Shown here one piece after another: positions 52,171 through 60,036 of a DNA stretch of 64,000 nt (its first letter is position 1; each line of letters starts with the position of its first letter). Location: positions 44,408 to 108,407 of the forward strand of contig DASXYG010000003.1 in the NCBI GenBank assembly GCA_036502625.1, in the 5' to 3' direction. Made by a program: the position numbers and the translations under genes. Under the pieces are notes generated by a model. It had not been told where the DNA came from, did no database searches, and saw only the letters and a list, made by a program, of their open reading frames with translations. This stretch comes from DASXYG01 sp036502625. Lineage in GTDB: Bacteria; Actinomycetota; Actinomycetes; Streptosporangiales; Streptosporangiaceae.

Positions 52171-53601
52171 TCACGCCTTGGCGGGCTCCGCCTCGCCCGA
52201 CTCGTCCTCCGGCTCCTCGGCGACGGCCTCCGCGGCGGCCTCGTCGACCGCGGCGTCGGCGGCCTCGTCGTCGTCCTCGGTGATGCCGAGCGCGGACTTG
52301 ACGTCGACCTCGTTGCCGTCGTCATCGGTGACCTTTACGTGCTCGACCACGAGGTTCATGGCCTTGGCGCGCAGCACCTCGGTGACGGCGACGCTGATCT
52401 GGCCCGACTCCGTGAGGTGGCGGGCGAGTTGGTCCGGGGAGACGCCCATGCGCATGGACTGCTGCACGACGTACTCGGTGAGCTCCTGCTCGTCGACGCC
52501 GAGCTTCTCCGAGAGCGCGAGCTGGTCGAGGACGAAACCGGCCTTGACGGCGTCGCGCGCCTCGTCGGCGGTCTCGGTCTCGAAGTCCTCCTCGGACTTC
52601 TCCTGCGTGCTCAGGTACGCCTCGCGGGTCATGCCCATCATCTGGAGCTGCTGGTCGAGGTTCTCCTTGCGGCGCTCGACCTCGGCCTCGACCACGCTGT
52701 CGGGCAGCGGGATCTCGACCTTCTCCAGCAGAGCTTCGAGCGCCTTGTCACGCGCCTGCATGACCTGCTGGTTCTTCTTCGACTCGCTGAGCCGGTTGCG
52801 CAGGTCGTCGCGGAGCTCGTCCAGGGTGTCGAACTCGCTCGCGGACTGCGCGAACTCGTCGTCGAGCTCGGGGAGCTCCTTGACCTTCACGCTGTGGACG
52901 ACGACCGTGACCTCGGCGTCCTCGCCCTCGTGGTCGCCGCCGACGAGCTTCGTGGTGAACGTCTTGGTCTCGCCGGCCGACATGCCGACGATCGCGTCGT
53001 CCAGCCCTTCGAGCTGCGACTGGCCGGCCCCGATCTCGTACGAGACGCCGCTGGCCCGGATGTCCTCCAGGTCTTCGCCGTCGACCGCGGCGGAGAGGTC
53101 GATCGACGCGAAGTCGCCGGTCTCCGCGGGGCGGTCGGCGCCGGTCAGCGCGGCGAAGCGCTCACGGAGCATGTCGAGCTGGCTGTCGATGTCCTCGTCG
53201 CTGACCTCGGCACTGTCGACGGTCACGGGGAGGCCGTCGTAGTCCGGTACGTCGAACTTGGGACGGATGTCGACCTCGGCGGTGAAGGCCAGCTCGTCGT
53301 TGTCCTCGAGCTTGGTGACCTCGAGTTCCGGCTGCCCCAGGGCGAAGACCTCGTTCTCCTCGATGGCCTTGCCGTAGAGCTGCGGGACCGCGTCGTTGAT
53401 GGCCTCCTCGAGGACGACACCCCGGCCGAAGCGCTGGTCGATGATGCGCGGCGGCACCTTGCCCCGCCGGAACCCCGGCACCTGGACCTGCTGCGCGACC
53501 TTCTTGTACGCCTGGTCGAGGTTCGGCTTCAGCTCCTCGAACGGAACCTCTATGGTGAGCCGGACCCGGGTCGGGCTCAGCTCCTCGACGTCGGTCTTCA
53601 C
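52171..53601 (-). CDS. tig: Trigger factor chaperone
   Basis: A 476-residue ribosome-bound chaperone and prolyl isomerase. The N-terminal ribosome-binding signature is GFRRGKVPPRII, an FKBP-like domain lies around residues 160-240, a helical C-terminal domain follows, and the tail is acidic (EEPEDESGEAEP). GTG 53601 with AGGAG nine bases upstream gives the conserved N terminus VKTDVEELSPTRVRL; the in-frame ATG at 53655 is too far upstream. It heads the tig-clpP1P2-clpX region. Confidence 0.94.
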   Translation of the reverse strand: MKTDVEELSPTRVRLTIEVPFEELKPNLDQAYKKVAQQVQVPGFRRGKVPPRIIDQRFGRGVVLEEAINDAVPQLYGKAIEENEVFALGQPELEVTKLEDNDELAFTAEVDIRPKFDVPDYDGLPVTVDSAEVSDEDIDSQLDMLRERFAALTGADRPAETGDFASIDLSAAVDGEDLEDIRASGVSYEIGAGQSQLEGLDDAIVGMSAGETKTFTTKLVGGDHEGEDAEVTVVVHSVKVKELPELDDEFAQSASEFDTLDELRDDLRNRLSESKKNQQVMQARDKALEALLEKVEIPLPDSVVEAEVERRKENLDQQLQMMGMTREAYLSTQEKSEEDFETETADEARDAVKAGFVLDQLALSEKLGVDEQELTEYVVQQSMRMGVSPDQLARHLTESGQISVAVTEVLRAKAMNLVVEHVKVTDDDGNEVDVKSALGITEDDDEAADAAVDEAAAEAVAEEPEDESGEAEPAKA

Positions 53602-53924
53602 GGGTCGGTACTCCTTGATCCGGCACTGTCTGAATATCAGCGGTGGCATGTACAAGGCACGGCGGCGATGTCACCGTGCCGGACGGCCAGTAGACGCGAC
53701 ACCCCACCGATTCGGCGTGAACCCTGCCGGCGCTGGCGGCGCGGGCATCAAACCCACGCACCCGCCGAGCCCATACGGGTTCGCCAGGCACCAGGCTACG
53801 GCACCCCGAACGCGGCGAACTCCACACACCACCAACCGAGAGCCCCACACTCCCCCGACCAAGAGCCCACAGGCCGCCGCCGGAGATCTCCCCACACCAT
53901 CGAGGACCACCCCACATCGCCAAC

Positions 53925-54182
53925 GAGCACGAACTCCATACGGTCGCGGAACGCAATCCCCGCACCGTCCGGTGAACACAAACTCCACACGGTCGGAGAG
54001 CACGAACTCCGTAGGGTCGGAGCACGAACTCCTTAGGTACGGTGAACGCGAACTCCATACCGCCAGGTGAGCGCGAACTCCATACGGTCGGAGACCACGA
54101 ACTCCGTAGGGTCGGAGCACGAACTCCTTAGGTACGGTGAACGCGAACTCCATACCGCCAGGTGAGCGCGAACTCCACACCG
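53925..54182. repeat. Period-24 tandem repeat array next to tRNA-Pro
   Basis: The core GAACTCC recurs at 53931, 54004, 54026, 54050, 54075, 54099, 54121, 54145 and 54170, with a variant at 53979 (AAACTCC) and a degenerate copy near 53950. Spacing is 22-25 bp. A higher-order 95-bp unit (54001-54095) is repeated almost exactly from 54096. Many units can form GGAG...CTCC hairpins. The changing phase (22, 24, 25) argues against coding. The array abuts the 3' end of tRNA-Pro and would lie in its trailer. Confidence 0.85.
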
Positions 54183-54257
54183 TCGGGGAGGCGGGATTCG
54201 AACCCGCGGCCTCGTGCTCCCAAAGCACGCGCGCTAACCAAGCTGCGCTACTCCCCG
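54183..54257 (-). tRNA. tRNA-Pro (anticodon TGG)
   Basis: The acceptor stem CGGGGAG pairs with CTCCCCG, and the discriminator base is A. The anticodon stem-loop CGTGC-TTTGGGA-GCACG gives TGG, and the T-loop is GGTTCGAATC. No CCA is encoded. The D-arm AGCGCAGCTTGGTTAGCGC is normal. Confidence 0.93.
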
Positions 54258-54367
54258 CACGCCGCCCGCGTCCCAACCCGCGGCGCCGAGCCGCTAGGCT
54301 ACTCCCTACGCGGCCGGACGAGTCTAACGGCCATCGCCCACCTGCGGTGACCGCCGACCCCAGCCAA

Positions 54368-54438
54368 GCGGGCGTAGCTCAATGGCAGAGCCCCAGCCTT
54401 CCAAGCTGGCCATGCGGGTTCGATTCCCGTCGCCCGCT
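54368..54438 (+). tRNA. tRNA-Gly (anticodon TCC)
   Basis: The acceptor stem GCGGGCG pairs with CGCCCGC. The anticodon arm CCAGC-CTTCCAA-GCTGG gives TCC, and the T-arm is GCGGGTTCGATTCCCGT. No CCA is encoded. From the first base of the anticodon loop onward, the gene and its terminator are duplicated at 60497-60579, marking it as an integration target. Confidence 0.93.
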
Positions 54439-54480
54439 CCCAGCGAAAACGCCCCGATCCGGTGTCCGGAGCGGGGCGTT
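54398..54480 (+). repeat. Left attachment-site copy (tRNA-Gly 3' half plus terminator)
   Basis: An 83-bp segment from the anticodon loop of tRNA-Gly to the end of its terminator stem. It is directly repeated 6,099 bp downstream with four mismatches (54427, 54454, 54463, 54464). In the usual scheme this side keeps the functional tRNA (attL). Confidence 0.75.
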
Positions 54481-54482
54481 TC
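54448..54482 (+). terminator. Terminator of tRNA-Gly
   Basis: AAACGCCCC and GGGGCGTTT form the outer stem and TCCGG-TGT-CCGGA the inner stem, ending in a T-rich tail. It lies 9 bp after the tRNA. Confidence 0.8.
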
Positions 54483-54483
54483 C

Positions 54484-55427
54484 TCGCCGCGTGCTGGTAA
54501 ATGTGCGCGGCACGAACGCATGAGCCGACAGCTCCAGCCAGGGCCATCGCATAGAGCAGTCAAGATCGTCGTCTGATCTCCGTAACCGTAGAGCGTGCCA
54601 GAACGGGCGGATGATCAAGGGAGCTCACGGACACTCAGCGATCTTGGGCACCGGCACAGGTAGGCGACCGGTACGGCGGACGACCCGGGCGGCGAGCACG
54701 ATCAGTACCACCCGCGAAGACCGCGAACACCGTGTTGCCGACCAGGTCGACGGCGTCAGCACCCGCGGTCGACCGGCCCCTCCTCGACCAGCGCGTACGC
54801 CGCCGCGAGCAGCACGATCGCGGGCCGGGCCCCGGCCGGTGCGCCGTACCGTCTCGCGGATCAGCAGCGCGCCCGCCCCGTACAGCAGCGCGAACGGCGG
54901 CAGCACGAAGACCTCGTCGATCGACAGGTTGCCGAGCAGAAACTCCCCACCAGCGGCGCGAGCAGGAACAACCCGACCACGGGCGCGACCCGCCGCATTC
55001 GCTGACGCATTTCCCGACGCTAGGAATCCGGTCCGGCCCGACGCAACGAACGACGGCACCGGACGCACCGCCCAAACCAGCAGGCCCGCTGGCCAGTGCG
55101 GTCATCGATGCTGACGTCAGGACCTCAGTGTCGTCAGAGAGCTTGAGCGCAGCCATGCCCTTGGCGATGCCGCAGTCCACCTTCATCCTGCACGGCCCGC
55201 CCTCGTGTCGATCTTGCCGTCGCACGAAGAGCCGTGGGTCCACAGGTTGACCTCACCGCTGAGTGCGAGTGATCTCCGACGGCTGTCGTGCCCGTTACGT
55301 GCCCGATCCCTCAGCGGGCGACCGTCCGACGGCGCTTCAGCTCCCGCAGACTCGCTCCCGTCGCCGCATCCGGCCACCCTTACGACCGACGAACACCAGG
55401 CCGTCGTCCCGCTATGCGCGAAGTCCT
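54484..55427. other. Gene-poor, decayed stretch inside the element
   Basis: Apart from the frameshifted membrane-protein remnant (separate entry), this 0.9-kb stretch holds only fragments on the minus strand: a piece reading MKVDCGIAKGMAALKLSDD (around 55190) and a lipoprotein-like piece VAGCGDGSESAG (from 55377). They lie in different frames and could be one disrupted small secreted protein. I see no intact gene. An integrase would be expected here in a complete element; none is recognisable. Confidence 0.5.
54627..54998 (-). pseudogene. Frameshifted integral membrane protein remnant
   Basis: Reading from ATG 54998 on the minus strand gives MRRVAPVVGLFLLAPLVG. One frame later come EFLLGNLSIDEVFVLPPFAL and ALLIRETVRRTGRGPA, another shift gives AIVLLAAAYALVEEGPV, and a further shift gives VVLIVLAARVVRRTG. 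Joined, these make a coherent multi-pass membrane protein of a common actinobacterial type with several frameshifts and an internal loss. It is therefore a decayed gene. The family is not named. Confidence 0.65.
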
Positions 55428-56216
55428 CTATCGCGCGGGGAGTCGGTAGCCGAGCACGAACGCGTCGGCGGCCATGATCGTGTCGCAGACCTCGACGGCC
55501 CGGCCGTCCGTGTCGAATGCCGTACGGACCAGGTGAAAGACCGGTGTGCCGGAGGCCAGGTGCAGTGCCTTGATCTCCTCGGGCAGCGGCATCCGCGACC
55601 GGACCTCTTCGTCGAAGTGGTCGAGCGTGTGGCCGGCCTCCTCCAGACGGGCGTAGATGCCGCCCGGTCCGGGGTTCGGCTCCGCGATCGGTGTGCCCTT
55701 GGCGATGTCCAGTGGGATGTACGAGGTGGCCGTCTCGACAGGCCGTCCCTCGTGCAGGTATCGGCGGCGGCGGGAGAGGGCCTTGCGGGTCGAACCGAGT
55801 CGGGCCGCGACGTCCTTCGGCGGTCGATCCTCCCGGACCACGATGCCGTCCACCTCGGGCTTGATGCCCGCCTGCTCGGCCTCGGCGATGAACGCGGCCT
55901 TGCCCTGCTCGCGGTGCCGCCGGGCGAACCGGTCCGAGGCCAGTCGCCGCACCGGCGGACGCGGGCGAACGAACACGCCCTTGCCGTGTTCGGCAATGAC
56001 CAGGCCCTCGGTCTGCAACAGTTGGAGTGAGTTGCGAACCGTCATGCGGGAGACGCCAAAGTGGTCGACGAGCTGGGACTCCGAGGGGAGCTGGTCACCC
56101 TCGTGCAGCCGTCCGCGCTCGATGGCCTCGCGCAGGTAGTCGGCGATCTGCCGGAACACCGCGCGATCGCTGGTGGGATCGAGCTGTCCTAGCTCACCCA
56201 CTACGTCATGTGACAC
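55428..56216 (-). CDS. GntR family regulator (HutC/KorSA-like)
   Basis: A 262-residue regulator. The GntR winged helix is at about residues 18-85 (VFRQIADYLREAIERGRL, PSESQLVDHFGVSRMTVRN), followed by a UTRA effector domain with IYARLEEAGH and the C-terminal LVRTAFDTDGRAVEVCDTIM. The GTG at 56216 follows GAGGAG. It is divergent from the NUDIX gene with a 64-bp gap. KorSA of pSAM2 is a GntR protein that controls transfer and replication and sits beside the NUDIX gene pif; homology to KorSA specifically is inferred from context. Confidence 0.87.
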   Translation of the reverse strand: MSHDVVGELGQLDPTSDRAVFRQIADYLREAIERGRLHEGDQLPSESQLVDHFGVSRMTVRNSLQLLQTEGLVIAEHGKGVFVRPRPPVRRLASDRFARRHREQGKAAFIAEAEQAGIKPEVDGIVVREDRPPKDVAARLGSTRKALSRRRRYLHEGRPVETATSYIPLDIAKGTPIAEPNPGPGGIYARLEEAGHTLDHFDEEVRSRMPLPEEIKALHLASGTPVFHLVRTAFDTDGRAVEVCDTIMAADAFVLGYRLPAR

Positions 56217-56233
56217 GACTACTCCTCAACGCG

Positions 56234-56244
56234 TCTAGACATGT
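56234..56244. promoter_or_regulatory. Possible GntR operator in the divergent promoter
   Basis: Overlapping palindromes TCTAGA (56234-56239) and ACATGT (56239-56244) lie between the divergent GntR and NUDIX genes in an AT-rich patch. A second TCTA half follows at 56245. It is a likely autoregulatory site, by position only. Confidence 0.35.
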
Positions 56245-56280
56245 TCTACTGTGAAGCGTAGCGGTCGGAGGAGGAAGAGC

Positions 56281-56706
56281 ATGGCCGGAGCACGTCATTC
56301 GGTGAGCGTCGCCGGAGTGGTGGTCGATGCCGCCGGACGCGCGCTGCTGATCCGGCGCCGGGACAACGGGCATTGGGAACCTCCCGGTGGTGTGCTCGAA
56401 CTCGACGAGGCCATCCACGACGGCCTACGCCGCGAGGTCTTCGAAGAGACCGGCCTCAAGGTCGAACCGGTCGCGCTGACCGGCGTGTACAAGAACATGG
56501 TCCGCGGCATCGTCGCCCTGGTCTTCCGCTGCCGGCCCCTCGAAGGCGAGCCGGAACTGTCCGACGAGACCAACGCCGTCCGCTGGGCGACCCGCGACGA
56601 CGTCCGCGAACTCGTCGACGAGGCGTACGCCGTGCGCGTCCTCGACGCCCTGGACGACACGCGACCACCCGCCATCCGCATCCACGACGGAACGCAACTC
56701 GTCTAG
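56281..56706 (+). CDS. NUDIX hydrolase (Pif-like position)
   Basis: A 141-residue NUDIX protein. The NUDIX box reads GGVLELDEAIHDGLRREVFEE, continuing TGL (fits GX5EX7REUXEEXGU, catalytic Glu residues intact). It hydrolyses nucleoside diphosphate derivatives. In pSAM2 the NUDIX protein Pif gives immunity against redundant transfer and is encoded next to the GntR gene; the same arrangement is seen here. The ATG at 56281 follows GGAGGAGGAA. An earlier in-frame start at 56251 would lie in the operator. Confidence 0.88.
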   Translation: MAGARHSVSVAGVVVDAAGRALLIRRRDNGHWEPPGGVLELDEAIHDGLRREVFEETGLKVEPVALTGVYKNMVRGIVALVFRCRPLEGEPELSDETNAVRWATRDDVRELVDEAYAVRVLDALDDTRPPAIRIHDGTQLV

Positions 56707-56755
56707 CTAACCGAACCGCAACACCCAGTATAGCCGCAGGAAAGGACTTGTACAG

Positions 56756-57205
56756 ATGAGTAGAGGAGTAGTTCTGCTTAGCCCGTCCGCCTGCGGCGTG
56801 GCGGGATACCAGGCATGCCGCCGGACGTTCCTCGGCACGGCCGACCAGGTCTCCGAGGCGAGGCGCTTCGTCACCGACCACCTGGCCGCCGCTCCCGAAG
56901 AGCTGCTGTTCCTCGCCGAGCTGGTGGCATCCGAACTGGCCACGAACGCCGTGACGCACACCCGCTCCGGCGAGCCCGGCGGCGTCTTCCAGATCGCCGT
57001 GGAACTGAGGCCGGCCGAGTCCATCTGCATCACGGCCTACGACGAGGGCTCCACGTCCCACGTCATCCCGCATTCAGCCGCCGAGGACGAAGAGTCCGGC
57101 CGCGGCCTGGCCATCATCGAGACCCTGGCCATGCAGTGGGGCGTCGTCACCACCCCAGGCCGCCACGGCGTCTACTGCGAACTCGACTGGCAGACCAAGC
57201 GATGA
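56756..57205 (+). CDS. ATP-binding HATPase protein (RsbW-like)
   Basis: A 149-residue GHKL ATPase of the anti-sigma kinase type. The N-box is ELVASELATNAVTHT, the G1 region is ITAYDEGS, and the G2 region is ESGRGLAIIETLA. Such small kinases are abundant in actinomycetes and phosphorylate anti-anti-sigma factors or have unknown partners. No partner gene is adjacent. The ATG at 56756 is 50 bp after the NUDIX stop, so it is probably in the same operon. Confidence 0.82.
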   Translation: MSRGVVLLSPSACGVAGYQACRRTFLGTADQVSEARRFVTDHLAAAPEELLFLAELVASELATNAVTHTRSGEPGGVFQIAVELRPAESICITAYDEGSTSHVIPHSAAEDEESGRGLAIIETLAMQWGVVTTPGRHGVYCELDWQTKR

Positions 57206-57411
57206 GGTCGCACGACCCCGCACAGCAGCAGATCGCCGCCCGCCTAGCCGTAGCCCACCATCCCCGCTGGGTCATCTGGTGGGGAACCGGCAGCCGCTGC
57301 TACTGGGCCATCCCGTGCTGGATCCCGAGCGCCACGATCATCCTCGGCAGTCCCGACGAGGCAGACCTCCAGAAGCGTATGCGTCTGGTGGAAGCCCGCT
57401 ACCCGCCCTAG
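57202..57411 (+). CDS. Small hypothetical protein (69 aa)
   Basis: The ATG at 57202 overlaps the stop of the ATPase gene (ATGA), so the two are translationally coupled. The 69-residue product has a Trp/Ile-rich middle (RWVIWWGTGSRCYWAIPCW) and a charged helical C terminus. I recognise no family; the coupling is the main support that it is real. Confidence 0.65.
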   Translation: MRSHDPAQQQIAARLAVAHHPRWVIWWGTGSRCYWAIPCWIPSATIILGSPDEADLQKRMRLVEARYPP

Positions 57412-57500
57412 GGCCAGCGTGGTGCCGCAGGCAAAACCCCCTGGCTCACGGCGCCACGCCCAAAAGGGATGCGGAACAGGAGGGGACCGCATCTCACACC

Positions 57501-57539
57501 GGAGCGGCGGCCTCGCCCCCCGTACGAGGCCGCCGCTCC
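57501..57539 (+). terminator. Terminator after the NUDIX-ATPase operon
   Basis: A 15-bp perfect stem (GGAGCGGCGGCCTCG and its complement) with a 9-nt loop, 90 bp after the last gene of the operon. Confidence 0.75.
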
Positions 57540-57614
57540 ATGACGTTTAGCCTGCGACGCCGGGACCTGTGAGGACTTTCTCTACGTCTTCAAGGGCGCC
57601 CGCTCCGCGGCCCC

Positions 57615-57690
57615 CGCTGGTCATCTGGCTTGCGGGCCAGGCATGCGGCCTCTCCGGGCCGGTCCTGGCCCGCAAGCCAGATGACCAGCG
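57615..57690. repeat. 27-bp perfect inverted repeat
   Basis: The arms 57615-57641 and 57664-57690 are perfectly complementary over 27 bp, separated by a 22-nt spacer that itself contains GGCC boxes. It lies about 75 bp before the terminator-distal low-GC gene at 57787 and after the operon terminator, so it is not needed as a second terminator. It could be a structured RNA, a recombination or transposon-end remnant, or a protein-bound cruciform. Confidence 0.85.
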
Positions 57691-57786
57691 CGCGAGCACT
57701 CGGCGACTGCTTGACTGGTGCATCGCCATCACTAGACACGGCGCACGGATTGACGGCAGCCAACGTCTTCCGGCGATCATAGAGAG

Positions 57787-58923
57787 ATGAATGCCCGACT
57801 CTCAGAGCCCGACCACCAGCTCTTGTGGCCTCGCGCCCTCTTCAGGACCGAGGCGACTAAGCTGCTGAACCGTCGCAGCCTGCGTGATTGGAACGAGCGG
57901 TGCGAGGCGTTACTTGATGACGCCTTCGTACATGGATACCAGGGCGGCCCTCGAAGCGAATTCTGTGAGCTCCCGGACGGCTATCCCGATGGTTTGCGAA
58001 GGCTCCCAACAGACACCACGACATTGACGACGAAACAGCGATTCCTGCGGCACCTCGTCGAAAACGCCGAATTCTTGAGTGAAGAGGTAATACATCGCCC
58101 ATACTGGCGAGAGCGAACCTCAGGTAAAAGCACATCCACTGTCCTCGATTCACGCTCAGTTGTCCGTGAGTTCGTAGCACTCGTCGACGATCTAGACGAG
58201 TATGGCTACTTCGAGAAGCGATTCGGGAAGGAATGCGTTGATGATTATCGCGGATCCGGCCCGTCTAATTTGATCGAAAAACAACTTCACGCACCGGATC
58301 TATGGCCCCTCGACGAGAGCCGACTCGCCGACGAGATGGACCTCTTCTTCGATATAGTCGAGTATCTTCACGATTTGGCGGCTCGCCCACACGCCCGACG
58401 GATGCATTCATATTGTGGATGCGGATGGCATCACGAAGAATTTGAAATTGAGAGTGGGCGGATCGTCTATCGCTGGCGGGTAAACAAGATCCTTCAGCGG
58501 AGCAATCTGGGTCTACGCTTAGCAGACGAAGGCCCGGATATTGGTCGACTCGTTGCGGTGACCGACGACGCGCGCCACGAACTCGTCACGAAACTTACAG
58601 CCCGGGAAGACGGTCCAGCATCTGACCAAGTCCGTCATGCCATCGAGCTATTTCGAGCGCGTGGAGCTGATCGCAACCAGAAACGCTCTGCAATCGTAGA
58701 ACTGGCGCTCATACTTGAGGAGCGACGCAATGGCGTGCTGACCGATGCTCTGGCGAAAAGCGATCGGGGCGCACTCTTCGAGATTGCCAATAACTTTCAT
58801 CTACGCCATCAGAATGCATCACAGAAACGCGAGTATGACGACTTCTATCTTGATTGGATATTCTGGCTCTACCTGTCAACGACCGAACTCACTAATCGCA
58901 TTATTGACGAGCAGAACCAGTAG
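57787..58923 (+). CDS. Unrecognised protein, low-GC, possible defence gene
   Basis: A 378-residue protein, mostly alpha-helical, with no signal or TM segment. A mid-protein CGCGWHHEEFE motif is followed by YRWRVNKIL and a GPDIGRLV motif. The C-terminal ~110 residues read NQKRSAIVELALILEERR, LFEIANNFHLRHQN and DWIFWLYLSTTELTNRII. I have the impression that this C-terminal pattern recurs in uncharacterised bacterial proteins, but I cannot name it. GC content is near 50%, against about 70% around it. The ATG at 57787 follows GAGAG. It converges on the DUF6602 gene (27-bp gap). Confidence 0.75.
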   Translation: MNARLSEPDHQLLWPRALFRTEATKLLNRRSLRDWNERCEALLDDAFVHGYQGGPRSEFCELPDGYPDGLRRLPTDTTTLTTKQRFLRHLVENAEFLSEEVIHRPYWRERTSGKSTSTVLDSRSVVREFVALVDDLDEYGYFEKRFGKECVDDYRGSGPSNLIEKQLHAPDLWPLDESRLADEMDLFFDIVEYLHDLAARPHARRMHSYCGCGWHHEEFEIESGRIVYRWRVNKILQRSNLGLRLADEGPDIGRLVAVTDDARHELVTKLTAREDGPASDQVRHAIELFRARGADRNQKRSAIVELALILEERRNGVLTDALAKSDRGALFEIANNFHLRHQNASQKREYDDFYLDWIFWLYLSTTELTNRIIDEQNQ

Positions 58924-58950
58924 ACTAGCTGACTATATCGCGGCAACCAC

Positions 58951-60036
58951 TCAATTGTCGGAGTCCTGCTCTCTTCTAGGCATCTGACTAGTTCCATGTT
59001 GATGGTAGGCAGAATCAACGGACCGGTCCTTGCCTACACAAGTATCATTCATGCTTTGAAGGAGGTCCGGGTCTGGCGGGAGCGTGGCACCGGAACTCGA
59101 CGGCACCCTTACCGAAGTACTGAGCCCATAGTGGACCGCGACCCCCTCAGGCGCCAACACGGAGTTGAGAAGGTGCGAGAATAGTCCGGTCATCAGCTCG
59201 TAAAGCGGTGAATCGTCTACGTCAGTTCGCCCATAGACGGGTATTAGCTCTCGATACCTATCCTCAGTCATAAACGTAGCCGGCGCCAGGTTCGATGTTC
59301 CCGTTTGAACACCTGCCGGATCCGGTCGATACGCCCACCGGATTACACCATGACCCAATATGCACAACGCGTGGACTACATCAGTCCTCGGCAGGAGCTG
59401 ATTTATTCGTATGAAGTGCTCAACCACACTATCGAGGTCGACACCTTCACCTAGGTCAGCCGCGACGATCGCACTGAATAGCGGATTGGAAACATAGTGA
59501 GTACAAGAGTTAGTTTGATCGTTCTCTACGAAGCGATCATAGGGAACAGGTGGTCGGAAAAGACGATGACAGGTAACTAGCTTTCGCATCGCATGCTCAA
59601 GATTCTTTAGCGTAAGAGTCTGTTTAACTTCCAGGACAGAATAGACCCCTTCGATCGGCATGTAGACTTTTCGAGATTCGGCCGTAGGGCCGGACTTGAC
59701 GACAGGGAACCAAAAATCGTTGAAAATGGCTACGTCACAATCTCCTGCCGAGTATCCCTTGCTGTCGCTTATCGATCCAGCTTGAACCGCATACCGGCCC
59801 GGAAGCAGTTCCCGTAGAGCCTGCCGAAAAATGTCCTCTACCGCCAAGCCGGAATCAAAATTATATTCGTTGAATGACCGTTCATAGTTGACGCGATTGA
59901 TCATTTCCCGTTCAAGTTGATGACACCTCCGATAGAAGGCACTATCTAGCGTCTCCGAGGGATGCCGCCTTGGCGTCCAGCTAGAAACATCTGGCGCGCC
60001 TGTGCTTTCTTGGTTGGTGTCTCGATCAACAGTCAT
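58951..60036 (-). CDS. DUF6602 / PD-(D/E)xK-like nuclease-fold protein
   Basis: A 361-residue protein with a DUF6602-type domain at about residues 65-180: ALRELLPGRYAVQAGSI, then SAGDCDVAIFND, then EGVYSVLEVKQTLTLKNLEHA. The D...ExK set (Asp in GDCDVAIF, Glu-x-Lys in LEVKQT) is the active-site layout of PD-(D/E)xK nucleases. The rest is not recognised. Codon use is AT-richer than its neighbours, indicating acquisition. Such genes are frequent in phage-defence islands. The ATG at 60036 has only a weak ribosome site. Confidence 0.75.
   Translation of the reverse strand: MTVDRDTNQESTGAPDVSSWTPRRHPSETLDSAFYRRCHQLEREMINRVNYERSFNEYNFDSGLAVEDIFRQALRELLPGRYAVQAGSISDSKGYSAGDCDVAIFNDFWFPVVKSGPTAESRKVYMPIEGVYSVLEVKQTLTLKNLEHAMRKLVTCHRLFRPPVPYDRFVENDQTNSCTHYVSNPLFSAIVAADLGEGVDLDSVVEHFIRINQLLPRTDVVHALCILGHGVIRWAYRPDPAGVQTGTSNLAPATFMTEDRYRELIPVYGRTDVDDSPLYELMTGLFSHLLNSVLAPEGVAVHYGLSTSVRVPSSSGATLPPDPDLLQSMNDTCVGKDRSVDSAYHQHGTSQMPRREQDSDN

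Noticed and set aside
53671..54276. Open frame covering the period-24 repeats and tRNA-Pro
   Set aside because: It runs through a tRNA gene and a repeat array whose spacing changes the reading phase.
54258..54340. Partial second tRNA next to tRNA-Pro
   Set aside because: A short stretch (GCTAGGCTACTCCCTACG) resembles the tRNA-Pro 5' end, but no cloverleaf can be completed.
54484..55427. Integrase or excisionase gene in the element
   Set aside because: I found no tyrosine-recombinase R-H-R-Y pattern and no small helix-turn-helix excisionase in any frame; only fragments of other genes are present.
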